Below are positions 55,014 to 62,930 of a stretch of 64,000 nucleotides of DNA, one piece after another; the first letter of the stretch is position 1; the number at the start of each line of letters is the position of its first letter. The notes beneath the pieces were generated by a model that had not been told where the DNA came from, searched no databases, and was given only the letters and a program-made list of their open reading frames with translations. A program made the translations under genes and the position numbers. Source of the stretch: Bog-793 sp963823945 (lineage in GTDB: Bacteria; Actinomycetota; Acidimicrobiia; Acidimicrobiales; Bog-793); NCBI GenBank assembly GCA_963823945.1, contig CAWGNK010000014.1, forward strand, positions 322,541 to 386,540, given 5' to 3'.

Positions 55014-56610
55014 CCCCGCCGTGATCGACCTCGCCGAATCTCGGCGCGAACGGCAAGCCGCCGCGGCCGAATTGGTCGACGTTGCGGGCGACCATCTGAA
55101 CGCGACCCGCTTTCTCGCCGAGCATGGCGAGGACGTTCGCTACTGCCCCGAGACGGGACAGTGGTTCATTTGGGCAGGCGCCTGGTGGGGCGAGGACCGA
55201 AGCGAGAAAATCGGCGCCCTCGCCAACGCGACAATCGACGGGCTCCGCGCGTGGGTAGGCGAGGCTCGGGACCGCGACGACTTCACCCGGCGTGTACGGC
55301 ACTACGCCGAGTCGACGAGATCGGGTCGGCGTGACGGGATGCTCGCCGTCGCCCGCCCGAGCGTCGCCGTCGTCGTCGAACAGCTCGACACGAGCCCGTA
55401 CCTCCTCGCGTGCCGGAACGGCACGGTCGACCTCCGCTCCGGGGAGCTGCTCCCGGCTGATCGCGGCCACCTGGTGACCCGCGGCGTCCCAATCGACTAT
55501 GACCCCGACGCACGCTCGGAGCTGTGGGACGGTTTCTTGTCGACGATCTTCGCCGGCGACTCGGAGCTCACCGGGAACGTGCAACGGCTCGCCGGGTACT
55601 GCGCGACCGGCGACGTCGGCGAGCACGTCGTCCCGATCCTCAACGGGACCGGAGCGAATGGCAAAACGACGTTCACCCGGGCGATCTCGGGAGTGCTCGG
55701 CGAGCACGCGTGCACGGCGCCCGAAGGTCTGCTCGTCGAGACGCGGCACGAGCAGCACCCAGAAAGGCTCGCCGTCCTGCGCGGCCGGCGCCTCGTGGTC
55801 AGCTCGGAGCTCGAGGCCCGCTCCGTCCTCGCCGAGGGTCTCGTGAAGTACCTCTCCGGGGGTGACTCCGTGACCGCTCGAGAGATGTACGGGCGCCGGT
55901 TCGAGTTCGATCCGACTCACAAGTTCATGGTCGTCACGAACCACCTCCCGCGGGTGCGAGGGACCGACGAGGCGATCTGGCGCCGCCTGCGCGTCGTCCC
56001 GTTCTCCGTGACGATCCCGCCCGAGGACCGGATCGACGGGCTCGCCGACATCCTCGTGAAGCTGCACGGGCAGGCGATCCTCCGGTGGCTCGTCGACGGC
56101 GCCGTGGCGTACTACCAGCACGGGCTCACCGAAGGCCAGGCGATGCACGACGCGACGCTCGCCTACCGCGAACGCGAGGACACCTTCGCCCAATGGCTCG
56201 ACGAGTGCTGCACCGAGATCCGGGGTCGCTCACCCGTGCGCGACCTGCTCGCTGTCTGGCGAGAGTGGGCGAACGGCAACGGCGTGTCGCCGGGAAGGTC
56301 GCAGGACTTCACCCGCTCGCTCGAATCGCACGGAATCGAGCTCGTGAAGGCGACCGGCGCCTCCGGCAACGCCACGAGCTTCGCCCGGGGTATCGGTCTC
56401 GTGACTAATTCCCGTCCTGAGCAGCCCGACCGTACCCCTGCGTACCCCTCGCCGGGAACTTTTCCTATACACACGCGTGGGGAAAGTTACGGGCGAGAGG
56501 TACTGAGAGGTACGGAAGACCAGGCCACGCTCGAATTCCACTCTGACGACGAGCCGAGCGACGACCCCGAAGACCCCTTCGACGACGACAACACGGAGGG
56601 GGACGAATGA
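55000..56610 (+). CDS. P4/D5-type superfamily 3 helicase (primase-helicase family)
   Basis: A 536-residue replication protein. A D5_N-type region (YLLACRNGTVDLRSGELLPA) precedes the SF3 helicase core: Walker A LNGTGANGKTTFTRA, Walker B-side RLVVSSELEA, motif C with the Asn in FMVVTNHLPRVRGTDEAIW and the Arg finger RRLRVVPF. A winged-helix part follows, then a disordered acidic tail. The N-terminal 110 residues are too short for a full P4 primase domain. It probably replicates the element from its own origin. GTG 55000 has GGAGG upstream. Confidence 0.93.
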   Translation: MTQPDPAVIDLAESRRERQAAAAELVDVAGDHLNATRFLAEHGEDVRYCPETGQWFIWAGAWWGEDRSEKIGALANATIDGLRAWVGEARDRDDFTRRVRHYAESTRSGRRDGMLAVARPSVAVVVEQLDTSPYLLACRNGTVDLRSGELLPADRGHLVTRGVPIDYDPDARSELWDGFLSTIFAGDSELTGNVQRLAGYCATGDVGEHVVPILNGTGANGKTTFTRAISGVLGEHACTAPEGLLVETRHEQHPERLAVLRGRRLVVSSELEARSVLAEGLVKYLSGGDSVTAREMYGRRFEFDPTHKFMVVTNHLPRVRGTDEAIWRRLRVVPFSVTIPPEDRIDGLADILVKLHGQAILRWLVDGAVAYYQHGLTEGQAMHDATLAYREREDTFAQWLDECCTEIRGRSPVRDLLAVWREWANGNGVSPGRSQDFTRSLESHGIELVKATGASGNATSFARGIGLVTNSRPEQPDRTPAYPSPGTFPIHTRGESYGREVLRGTEDQATLEFHSDDEPSDDPEDPFDDDNTEGDE

Positions 56611-57248
56611 CGCTCAAACGCCCCCCTGGGCCCGCTTCCCGTCGCCCGCAAATTGATGCGCGCACGCGCGAGGCCCAACCTGCGGACTACGAATCCGCTA
56701 AGGGCGCCGAAAGCCCTGCTCAGACTGTCCCTGTCATCGCGAAGTCAGCGGGAAAGGGCCCGGCACGCGGCTACAGCTGGCCGCCGTTCGAGCCCGGGCA
56801 CACCCTCTCACTCGTGCATGGCGTCTACTCCGACCGGGCCATCGAAGGCCGTGCCGCGCAGGTCCGCGAGGCGCTGCTCGAAATTTGCCCGTGGCTCGAT
56901 CGGCCCGAATTCCTTCCCGCAGTCGCCCGGTTCATCCGGGTCGAGGCACGAGCCCTCGCCGGCCACGACTACATCGCCCGGACGACCGTCGAGCAGGGCT
57001 TCGAGAAGGTCAGCGTCAGACTCCGCGAGGTTATCGACGGCACCGATCGCTTAGCGGCTCGACTCGCCGAAAACCTCGGTCTCGATCCAATCGGTCAAGC
57101 CCGGATCGCCGCTCTCGCCACGTCCGCCGAAGTCGGGCAGGCGAGCCTCGCCGACCTCATTGCCGAAGGCGGGCGAATCCGCCGCGCCGCCGAGGCGCGT
57201 CTCGCCGTACCGAACACCGACCACGAAAGGACCGACCATGACGCTTGA
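56607..57248 (+). CDS. Small-terminase-like protein
   Basis: A 213-residue helical protein after a disordered basic start. WPPFEPGHTLSLVHGVYSDR, PWLDRPEFLPAVARFIR and the C-terminal ENLGLDPIGQARIAALA resemble the layout of actinophage small terminase subunits, whose ends often read LGL-P-RARL. The position before a large-terminase gene supports this. Sequence similarity is modest, so the call is tentative. It overlaps the helicase gene by ATGA and ends inside the next gene. Confidence 0.55.
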   Translation: MTLKRPPGPASRRPQIDARTREAQPADYESAKGAESPAQTVPVIAKSAGKGPARGYSWPPFEPGHTLSLVHGVYSDRAIEGRAAQVREALLEICPWLDRPEFLPAVARFIRVEARALAGHDYIARTTVEQGFEKVSVRLREVIDGTDRLAARLAENLGLDPIGQARIAALATSAEVGQASLADLIAEGGRIRRAAEARLAVPNTDHERTDHDA

Positions 57249-57804
57249 ACTGCACGAGGCCATCGCCAGCGACGAGCTGCTCGCCGCGCTGGCAAGGTTC
57301 GCCGCCGTCGAGGTGTTCACCGCGGGCGAGGCGCGACGCGTCGCCGCGGCCGAGGCCGAGCTGCTAGCGGCCGACCCGGGCGACGCGGCTCAGCGCGACC
57401 TCGCCGCGGGACGGCTCGCCGGTCTGCGCCTTCTGGCCGAGCGAACCGGGCCGGCTCGGCTCGACGGCCCGGGGCTAAACGCCGTGCGGGCGGCCATCGC
57501 CGCGGCGCTGCGGTACATAAACGACCGGGCCGAATACGAGCCGGTCGCCGATCCGAGGGACCAGCCGAGGCGGTTGCACCCGGCCGACAGCCAGACCCTC
57601 GAAGGCCAGGCCAGGCTCCGTCACGCCCTGGCCAGTATCCGTCTCGCGACGGACACCTGGTCGCGGGTTCCCGGCGCCTACGACCTCGCCGCCGTGGTCG
57701 CCATGCTCGAACGGCTCAGCGCGGGGTGCCGCGAGGCCGACGACTTCCGGGCGACGCTCACGCCACCCGTGCCTGTTCCTCTCAACCACAACCACCGGAG
57801 GTGA
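57238..57804 (+). CDS. Hypothetical element protein
   Basis: A 188-residue helical protein rich in Ala and Arg, from the ATG at 57238 with AAAGGA upstream. Patterns such as AAEAELLAADPGDAAQRDLA and RLRHALASIRLATDTW suggest long coiled helices. It ends in a His/Arg tail. No family recognised. It sits between the two terminase candidates. Confidence 0.65.
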   Translation: MTLELHEAIASDELLAALARFAAVEVFTAGEARRVAAAEAELLAADPGDAAQRDLAAGRLAGLRLLAERTGPARLDGPGLNAVRAAIAAALRYINDRAEYEPVADPRDQPRRLHPADSQTLEGQARLRHALASIRLATDTWSRVPGAYDLAAVVAMLERLSAGCREADDFRATLTPPVPVPLNHNHRR

Positions 57805-57809
57805 CTGCA

Positions 57810-58592
57810 ATGGACCAGATCATGGACGTAGCACTGGCACGGCAACTAGCCGAGGCCCGAGCGGCCGGCGTGGCCCCGCCGAAGGGCTCGCCCGAGGGCG
57901 ACGCACTCCGTAGGGCGGCCAAGCGGGTCGACCCGCGCGGCGCTATCGCCAAGGCTGGCAAGGCGGACTACCGCGCCCGCTCTGGGTACGGCACGACCGA
58001 CAGCGACCGACTGACCGACGCCCGCCTCGCGGCGCGCATCCAGCGAGCTTTCTCGCCGGTTGCGTCCGCGGCGGTCAAAGAACGCGCCGAGCACGACCCG
58101 GCGCTGAAGCACAACATCCGGTCGGCTGAAGCGGTCCGCGCGATACTGCGTGACCAAATCACCAGTGCCCTGCCGGCGACCGCCTCCAAGGCGATAGCCG
58201 GCTCGCAAAGTGAGGTCGACGAGTGCCCGGTCTGCGGGGGCGCTGGATTCGTCACGCCCGCCACCTTGGCGAGCGGATTGACCCCGAGCGCGGGCGCGTG
58301 CGGTACATGCGGAGGTATGGGGCTCATCGCAACGCCGGACCCCGACGACCTCGACGAGATCGCCAAGGCCGTGGCGCAGGCGCGGGACATCCGGCGCCTC
58401 GCCAAGAAGCTGGTCAAGCTGGCCGGGCCGGACGGCGCCAAGGTGGCCAAGGGTGCCACCGGGACGCTCACGCTGGCGACCGACTCCAAGAAGGCCGCGG
58501 CGCTCTCGCCTCGTGAATCCGCCGCGTTGCGCAGGGCGGTAGCGAAGGCGCTCGGCGTGCCCGTCACCCGATTGCAGGTGAAAATCCAGTGA
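57810..58592 (+). CDS. Element protein with DnaJ-like zinc motif
   Basis: A 260-residue protein. A helical N-terminal half is followed at about residue 145 by two CxxCxG units (CPVCGGAGF and CGTCGGMG) separated by 17 residues, a DnaJ-type zinc pattern. Then comes a charged helix (DDLDEIAKAVAQARDIRRLA). It may bind protein or nucleic acid through zinc. GGAGGTG precedes the ATG at 57810. No further function can be read. Confidence 0.7.
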   Translation: MDQIMDVALARQLAEARAAGVAPPKGSPEGDALRRAAKRVDPRGAIAKAGKADYRARSGYGTTDSDRLTDARLAARIQRAFSPVASAAVKERAEHDPALKHNIRSAEAVRAILRDQITSALPATASKAIAGSQSEVDECPVCGGAGFVTPATLASGLTPSAGACGTCGGMGLIATPDPDDLDEIAKAVAQARDIRRLAKKLVKLAGPDGAKVAKGATGTLTLATDSKKAAALSPRESAALRRAVAKALGVPVTRLQVKIQ

Positions 58593-58837
58593 CCCGCGCC
58601 CGCCTCGTCCCGGGGCCGTCTGGCATCAGTGAACTAGATGACCTGGTGCCAACGGCGCTGCACCTCGTCAAGGCCGGCGCCAACGGGTTCCGCCCACTCG
58701 CCGCCAAGGCCAAGGGCGACCAGCCGACGCTCGCCGAGGCGTGCCGAAAGGTCGGCGTAGTCCTACCGGACCGGCCGGAGCCGCCGAGGCGCGGCAAGCG
58801 CGCCAAGGTCGCGGCGAAGCTGCTCCCGGGGCGATGA
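58589..58837 (+). CDS. Small element protein before the large terminase
   Basis: An 82-residue basic protein from a GTG, overlapping both neighbours by 4 bases. LVPTALHLVKAGANGFRPL is the only hydrophobic helix; the end is Lys/Arg-rich (PRRGKRAKVAAKLL). No family recognised. The tight coupling to the terminase suggests a packaging partner. Confidence 0.6.
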   Translation: MTRARLVPGPSGISELDDLVPTALHLVKAGANGFRPLAAKAKGDQPTLAEACRKVGVVLPDRPEPPRRGKRAKVAAKLLPGR

Positions 58838-60402
58838 CCCCCAAGCGCGCCAGCGCCGACCCGGCCCTCGACCTCCTCGCCAGTTTCGTCCTGGAGGACG
58901 GTCGCCGGTGGGGCGCGGCGGCCAGCGACTTCCAGTGGGCGACGGCGCGGTGGGCTCTTGACCCTTCCGCGCCGCCGTACCGCTGGGACAGTCGACCCCG
59001 CGGCGGGAGCAAGACGACCGACGCCGCCGCACTGTGCGCGGTGCTCATGGTCGCCGTGCTCCCTCCCGGCAGCTCGCTCGTTTGCTTCGCGGTCGACCGG
59101 GATCAGGCCCGTCAACTCGCCGACGCACTCCGGGGGTTCACCGCCCGGACGCCCGCGCTGCGCGGCGTGCTCGACGTTGACGCTTACGCCGCGACGACGC
59201 CGAGCGGGACGCGCCTCGAAATCTTGAGCGCCGACGCGGCTAGCGCCTGGGGACGCAAAGACGCCTTCGTGGTCGCCGACGAGGTGACAGCCTGGCCGGC
59301 GACGGCGAACGCCCGAGAGCTGTGGGAAGCAATTTTCAGCTCGACCGGCAAGGTCCACGGGGCGAAGTTGCTCGCGATCTGCACGAGTGGCGATCCCGCG
59401 GCGTGGACCGCTGGCATCTTTCGATCCGCTCTCAGCTCGCCCGCGTGGACCGTCGCCGAGACGCCCGGGCCGCTGTCGTGGGTGTCGCCATCCTTTCTCG
59501 CCGAACAGCGGAGCATGTTGCCCGAGTCGAGCTACCGCCGTCTGCACCTCAACCAGTGGTGCGCCCCTGACGACCGGCTCGCCTCTCGGGACGATCTTCT
59601 CGCCTGTGCGACCCTCGAAGGGGACCTCCCGCCTCAGCCTGGCTGTCAGTACCGAATGGGAGTCGACGCGGGGTGGACTAACGACCGATTCGTCGTGACC
59701 ATCGCTCACGGCGAGCCGGTCCGCGACGAGCGCGGGCGCCTCGTCGGTCAGCGCGTCATCGTCGATCGTCAAAAAGCATGGGCCGGCACAAAGAAGCGGC
59801 CGGTCGACTTCGAGGAGTGTGAGAACCACATCGCCGAGATGGCGCGGCTCTACCGCCCCTGCAAGGTCATCTGTGACCCGGCGCAGCTCGTCAATTCGAT
59901 GCAACGCCTCCGCCGTGCCGGCGTCCACGTCGAGCCGTACATCTTCACTCAGCCGAGCGTCGGGAAGCTCGCGCTCGGGCTCCTGCTCGCAATCCGCAAC
60001 CGCACGGTGGCGATTCCGAACGATCCCGCCCTGCTCGACGAGTTGTCGAACATCAGGCTGCACGAGGGAACGACGCCCGGCGTTTTCCGCATGGACCCCG
60101 CCGCCGCGAAGGGGCACGACGACCGTGCCGTGAGCCTGGCCCTCTGTGTGAACGCCATCGTCGACCAGGCCGACCAAGGGGCCGGGTTCCTCGAATACAT
60201 GCGCCGCACCGTCGCCGAGCGCGACGACCCCGTGGCCGCCATGTCCGCCTCTCAGCGGGCCATCGCCCGGACGCAGCGGGCCATCGAACGGGCCGAGCAG
60301 ATGGCCGCCAAGCGCCAGCGGCCGCGCTGCGAGCACATCTACACCCCCGAGACGCGGCTATGTCGCTACTGCGGTGAGGCCGCCCCGGAGCACGCGGCAT
60401 GA
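58834..60402 (+). CDS. Terminase large subunit
   Basis: A 522-residue DNA-packaging motor. The ATPase part shows a P-loop in RPRGGSKTTDAA, a Walker B in FVVADEVTAW, and the coupling motif CTSGDP. The nuclease part begins at YRMGVDAGWTND with the first catalytic Asp, then CDPAQLVNSM and the final GHDDRAVSLAL. A C-terminal zinc-type tail follows (CEHIYTP...CRYC). Terminases cut and pump DNA into a procapsid, yet no portal or capsid gene follows. ATG overlaps the previous stop by 4 bases. Confidence 0.88.
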   Translation: MTPKRASADPALDLLASFVLEDGRRWGAAASDFQWATARWALDPSAPPYRWDSRPRGGSKTTDAAALCAVLMVAVLPPGSSLVCFAVDRDQARQLADALRGFTARTPALRGVLDVDAYAATTPSGTRLEILSADAASAWGRKDAFVVADEVTAWPATANARELWEAIFSSTGKVHGAKLLAICTSGDPAAWTAGIFRSALSSPAWTVAETPGPLSWVSPSFLAEQRSMLPESSYRRLHLNQWCAPDDRLASRDDLLACATLEGDLPPQPGCQYRMGVDAGWTNDRFVVTIAHGEPVRDERGRLVGQRVIVDRQKAWAGTKKRPVDFEECENHIAEMARLYRPCKVICDPAQLVNSMQRLRRAGVHVEPYIFTQPSVGKLALGLLLAIRNRTVAIPNDPALLDELSNIRLHEGTTPGVFRMDPAAAKGHDDRAVSLALCVNAIVDQADQGAGFLEYMRRTVAERDDPVAAMSASQRAIARTQRAIERAEQMAAKRQRPRCEHIYTPETRLCRYCGEAAPEHAA

Positions 60403-60608
60403 GACGCGTCCGCCTCGACGGTCCGGTCCCGATTACCGCCGAAGAGTCCCGCCAGGCGATCATCCGCGCGCAGCTCTACCTCGTCCGTCGCCGGGCGGCC
60501 ATCGCGGCCCGCGACGCCCGGGCTCGGGCGCGCTGTAGGCACCTGTACGACCCGGCGACCCGCCGCTGTCGATTCTGCGGCAGTCTGCACCCGGAGCAGT
60601 CCCCATGA
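60399..60608 (+). CDS. Small zinc-motif protein resembling the terminase tail
   Basis: A 69-residue basic protein. Its end, CRHLYDPATRRCRFCG...PE, repeats the pattern of the terminase tail, CEHIYTPETRLCRYCG...PE, so C-x-H-[IL]-Y-x-P-x-T-R-x-C-R-[YF]-C-G is shared. It overlaps the terminase stop by ATGA. It may bind zinc and attach to the same partner as the terminase. Confidence 0.7.
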   Translation: MRRVRLDGPVPITAEESRQAIIRAQLYLVRRRAAIAARDARARARCRHLYDPATRRCRFCGSLHPEQSP

Positions 60609-60653
60609 TCGCCCCGAGCTGCGGTCCCCTCACCGCGGCTGCGGGGGTACGGC

Positions 60654-60770
60654 ATGACGGCGGTAGCGCCCCTTCCGTCGCCGTGCCTGGCCCGGGCCGC
60701 GCGTGTAGTAGCGGTGATCGTCGCCGTGCGCGCGCGCCCGGGCCGTTTCTCGAAAGCGGCGGCTGACTGA
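60654..60770 (+). CDS. Possible 38-residue protein
   Basis: ATG at 60654 after GGGGG, with a hydrophobic helix (CLARAARVVAVIVAV) and a basic end; its stop overlaps the next ATG by ATGA. This fits the local coupling style, but the frame is short and may be chance. Confidence 0.35.
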   Translation: MTAVAPLPSPCLARAARVVAVIVAVRARPGRFSKAAAD

Positions 60771-61414
60771 TGACCTGGAATCTTGACGACCTGGCCTGGT
60801 ACGGGCCGCACCCCCCTGACTTCTACACGTCCGGCGAATACCGCAAGCCGACGCCCTCGCTGCGGACGTACAAGCCGCCCGACCCCGGCTCGAAGCGACC
60901 ACCGGGCGCGCCGATGCGCGTCGTCGTGCCGTACACGAGAGTGCACCCGGCGACGCGGGCCGCGCTCGACCGTTGCGCCCCGCACGCCGAGTACGTCGAC
61001 GTGTCGGCCTCGGACTTCGCCTATCACGCACTCCTGACCCGCCTGTGGGCCGAACGTGAAGACCTGATCCTCATCGAGCACGACATCGAGGTCGACGAGG
61101 CGATCATCGACGCTTTCGAGACCTGCCCGCGACTGTGGTGCTGCGTTGCGGAAGCTCCCGGCGCTAGCTGGGCGGCATTGACGTGCAACCGCTTCCGGCG
61201 CGAGCTGATGGTGCAGAACTCGGCGCTTCCGGGCATGGGCGCCGGCTGGCCCGACAACTGGAACGGAGCCGCACAACACTGGTGCGGTCTCGACGGGTTC
61301 ATGCGGCGCAACCTCCAACAGATCGCCGGGTCGACGGTCCACCTGCACCGCGACCTCTTGACTCGGCACCACCACGACGAGAACAAGCGGGCGATCCTGG
61401 CCGGGGCGGCATAG
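60770..61414 (+). CDS. Glycosyltransferase-like element protein
   Basis: A 214-residue protein with a GT-A-like core: MRVVVPYTRVHPATRAALDR, YHALLTRLWAEREDLILIEH with the metal-type DIEVDEA, and a later GLDGFMRRNL. Similar proteins occur in actinophage genomes near virion genes and are annotated as glycosyltransferases. The tail ends in a His-rich stretch. Possibly modifies a virion or cell-surface component, by inference. Confidence 0.6.
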   Translation: MTWNLDDLAWYGPHPPDFYTSGEYRKPTPSLRTYKPPDPGSKRPPGAPMRVVVPYTRVHPATRAALDRCAPHAEYVDVSASDFAYHALLTRLWAEREDLILIEHDIEVDEAIIDAFETCPRLWCCVAEAPGASWAALTCNRFRRELMVQNSALPGMGAGWPDNWNGAAQHWCGLDGFMRRNLQQIAGSTVHLHRDLLTRHHHDENKRAILAGAA

Positions 61415-61417
61415 CCG

Positions 61418-61660
61418 ATGCGCGCCTTCCGCCCCACCCTCTACCGATCCGCCAGCGCGCTTGTGACCGCGGCCTATCACGAGGACCTCGAGAGTTTCGA
61501 GGAGATCCTCGAGGACGTCGGCCCGGACGTCGCCCGCCCGCTCGCCGACATGCTCCTCGGCAGCTTGAGGTTGTACGCCGAGGACCACGGGGAGCTGTTC
61601 GAGACGACGCTCGCCCGCGTCGGCATGTTCGCGGCTGAGCAGTCGGCGGGCGCCCCGTGA
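61418..61660 (+). CDS. Hypothetical element protein
   Basis: An 80-residue acidic helical protein (YHEDLESFEEILEDVGPDVA, LRLYAEDHGELFETTLARVG). The stop overlaps the GTG of the next gene. No family recognised. Confidence 0.6.
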   Translation: MRAFRPTLYRSASALVTAAYHEDLESFEEILEDVGPDVARPLADMLLGSLRLYAEDHGELFETTLARVGMFAAEQSAGAP

Positions 61661-61926
61661 CCCTGCCCGCGCTGGACGCGGACGGGTGGGCCGTCCGGCC
61701 GTGGGCGCGCCGGGCCAACTGCTTGGGAATCGACCCCGAGCTGTTCTTCCCCTGCCGCGGCTCGTCGACCCGAGAGGCGAAGGAGGTCTGTCGCGGCTGC
61801 GTGGTGCGCGTCGAGTGCCTGGACTACGCCATCGCCCGCGGCGAGAAGTGGGGCATCTGGGGCGGACTGAGCGAACGGGAACGGCGCCGCGTACGGCGGG
61901 CCCGAGCGCTCGTGCGGTCCGCATAG
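61657..61926 (+). CDS. WhiB-like regulator
   Basis: An 89-residue WhiB-family protein: ANCLGIDPELFFPC, STREAKEVCRGCVVRVECLDYA with the CxxCx5C cluster ligands, the GIWGG turn and basic SERERRRVRR tail. WhiB proteins bind a [4Fe-4S] cluster and work with the housekeeping sigma factor. An extra Cys stands where Glu is usual after FFP. Phage-borne WhiBs can alter host gene expression. GTG start 61657. Confidence 0.93.
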   Translation: MTLPALDADGWAVRPWARRANCLGIDPELFFPCRGSSTREAKEVCRGCVVRVECLDYAIARGEKWGIWGGLSERERRRVRRARALVRSA

Positions 61927-61948
61927 AGAGACGAAAGGGGAAGGCACC

Positions 61949-62137
61949 ATGTACGGGCTGCTGCTGTTCGTGATGGTCGGGGCCGTCGTTTGGATGGCCG
62001 CCGACGCTTACCACGCCGGTCGGTCGTGGGGGTCGATCATTAGTTGGGTGCTCGGCGCGCTGCTCGTGTGGCTGCTCGTGTTCCCGTGGTACCTCGTCAA
62101 TCGACGGACCTACGCGGAAAGAGAGGGTCTGCGATGA
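61949..62137 (+). CDS. Small membrane protein of the element
   Basis: A 62-residue protein with two hydrophobic segments (LLLFVMVGAVVWMAADA and IISWVLGALLVWLLVFPWYL) and a charged end. AAAGGGGAAGG lies before the ATG. It could be a holin-like or exclusion protein by size and shape, but no endolysin is present, so no function is assigned. Confidence 0.6.
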   Translation: MYGLLLFVMVGAVVWMAADAYHAGRSWGSIISWVLGALLVWLLVFPWYLVNRRTYAEREGLR

Positions 62138-62142
62138 CTCAG

Positions 62143-62463
62143 CTAATCACCATCCGGCTCAGTGGACGCGGCGGGCGACCCCCTAAGTCCGTCGACGACA
62201 AGGGCAATGATGCTCACAGCGGTCCTCAAGGTCTGGAGTTCCGTTACGAGCCACTGCATGAAGTCGGTCCGATCGACGGGGTTGTCCCAGTCGATCGAGG
62301 CACTCCCTTCCTCGCCGATCACTTCGAGTCGGTTTAGAAAGCCACCGAACCGGGTGTTGTCTCGGCTCTTGGCGAGCATGAGCTCGATGGTCTGGTGGAG
62401 GGTCAGCTCGGTCTCGGGTTCGGGGACATCGGGACCGGCCTGTTCGTCTTCGCTCTCAGTCAT
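62143..62463 (-). CDS. Hypothetical element protein
   Basis: A 106-residue acidic protein from the ATG at 62463 with GGGAGGTG 7 bases upstream. It starts with an acidic disordered stretch (TESEDEQAGPDVPEPETE) and continues with helices (LTLHQTIELMLAKSRDNTRF, DFMQWLVTELQTLRTAVSI). No family recognised. Divergent from the small gene at 62613, with a perfect palindrome between them. Confidence 0.65.
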   Translation of the reverse strand: MTESEDEQAGPDVPEPETELTLHQTIELMLAKSRDNTRFGGFLNRLEVIGEEGSASIDWDNPVDRTDFMQWLVTELQTLRTAVSIIALVVDGLRGSPAASTEPDGD

Positions 62464-62559
62464 GGGCAGCACCTCCCTGTCGCCCGGAGCCTGCCGCGCA
62501 TCAAAGGCACCCTGCAAGGCGAAGCCGAGCGTCGGCCCGGCGGATCGGCGCCGTGAGAG

Positions 62560-62577
62560 TGCCTAGACGTCTAGGCA
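62560..62577. promoter_or_regulatory. Perfect 18-bp palindrome
   Basis: TGCCTAGACGTCTAGGCA is fully symmetrical and lies midway between two divergent element genes, 36 bases before the GTG at 62613 and about 97 before the ATG at 62463. It is a likely dimer operator; the binding protein is unknown. Confidence 0.7.
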
Positions 62578-62612
62578 ATCACCGAAGGTAGGCTCGGGAG
62601 GGAAGGGGAAAG

Positions 62613-62786
62613 GTGACGAGATCGCTCACGAGCACCCTCTACCGGGCGGCACGGTTCTCGAACAACGTCCGCGCCGCCTCACGAGGCCCGGGCGCCTACG
62701 CCAAGCGCGTCATGCGCCGGAAGACCTACAGCAAGTCGATGGGGAGCACCCGCAGGCTGCTCAGGGTGTTCGGGCTCTCCAAGTAG
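62613..62786 (+). CDS. Small basic protein
   Basis: A 57-residue Arg/Lys-rich protein from a GTG with GGAAGGGG upstream: ARFSNNVRAASRGPGAYAKR, then YSKSMGSTRRLLRVFGLSK. Short basic proteins of this look occur in actinobacterial genomes and mobile elements. It may bind nucleic acid. No family name is claimed. Confidence 0.6.
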   Translation: MTRSLTSTLYRAARFSNNVRAASRGPGAYAKRVMRRKTYSKSMGSTRRLLRVFGLSK

Positions 62787-62930
62787 GGCACCCCCTCACC
62801 CCTCGGCGGTCGTTTGCGGCCGTCCTGGGCGATCCTGGGGGGAGGTGTGGGCCGAGCACCGCAGGCCAAGGGACGGTGCGGGGGGCAAGGCCGAGCGCGA
62901 GCTGCGGGCGAGCCTCCGGGCGCGGCGGGA

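Noticed and set aside
62134..62337. Plus-strand 67-residue frame overlapping the small membrane protein by ATGA
   Set aside because: Runs antisense to the gene at 62143-62463, which has a better ribosome site and composition. The overlap alone is weak evidence.
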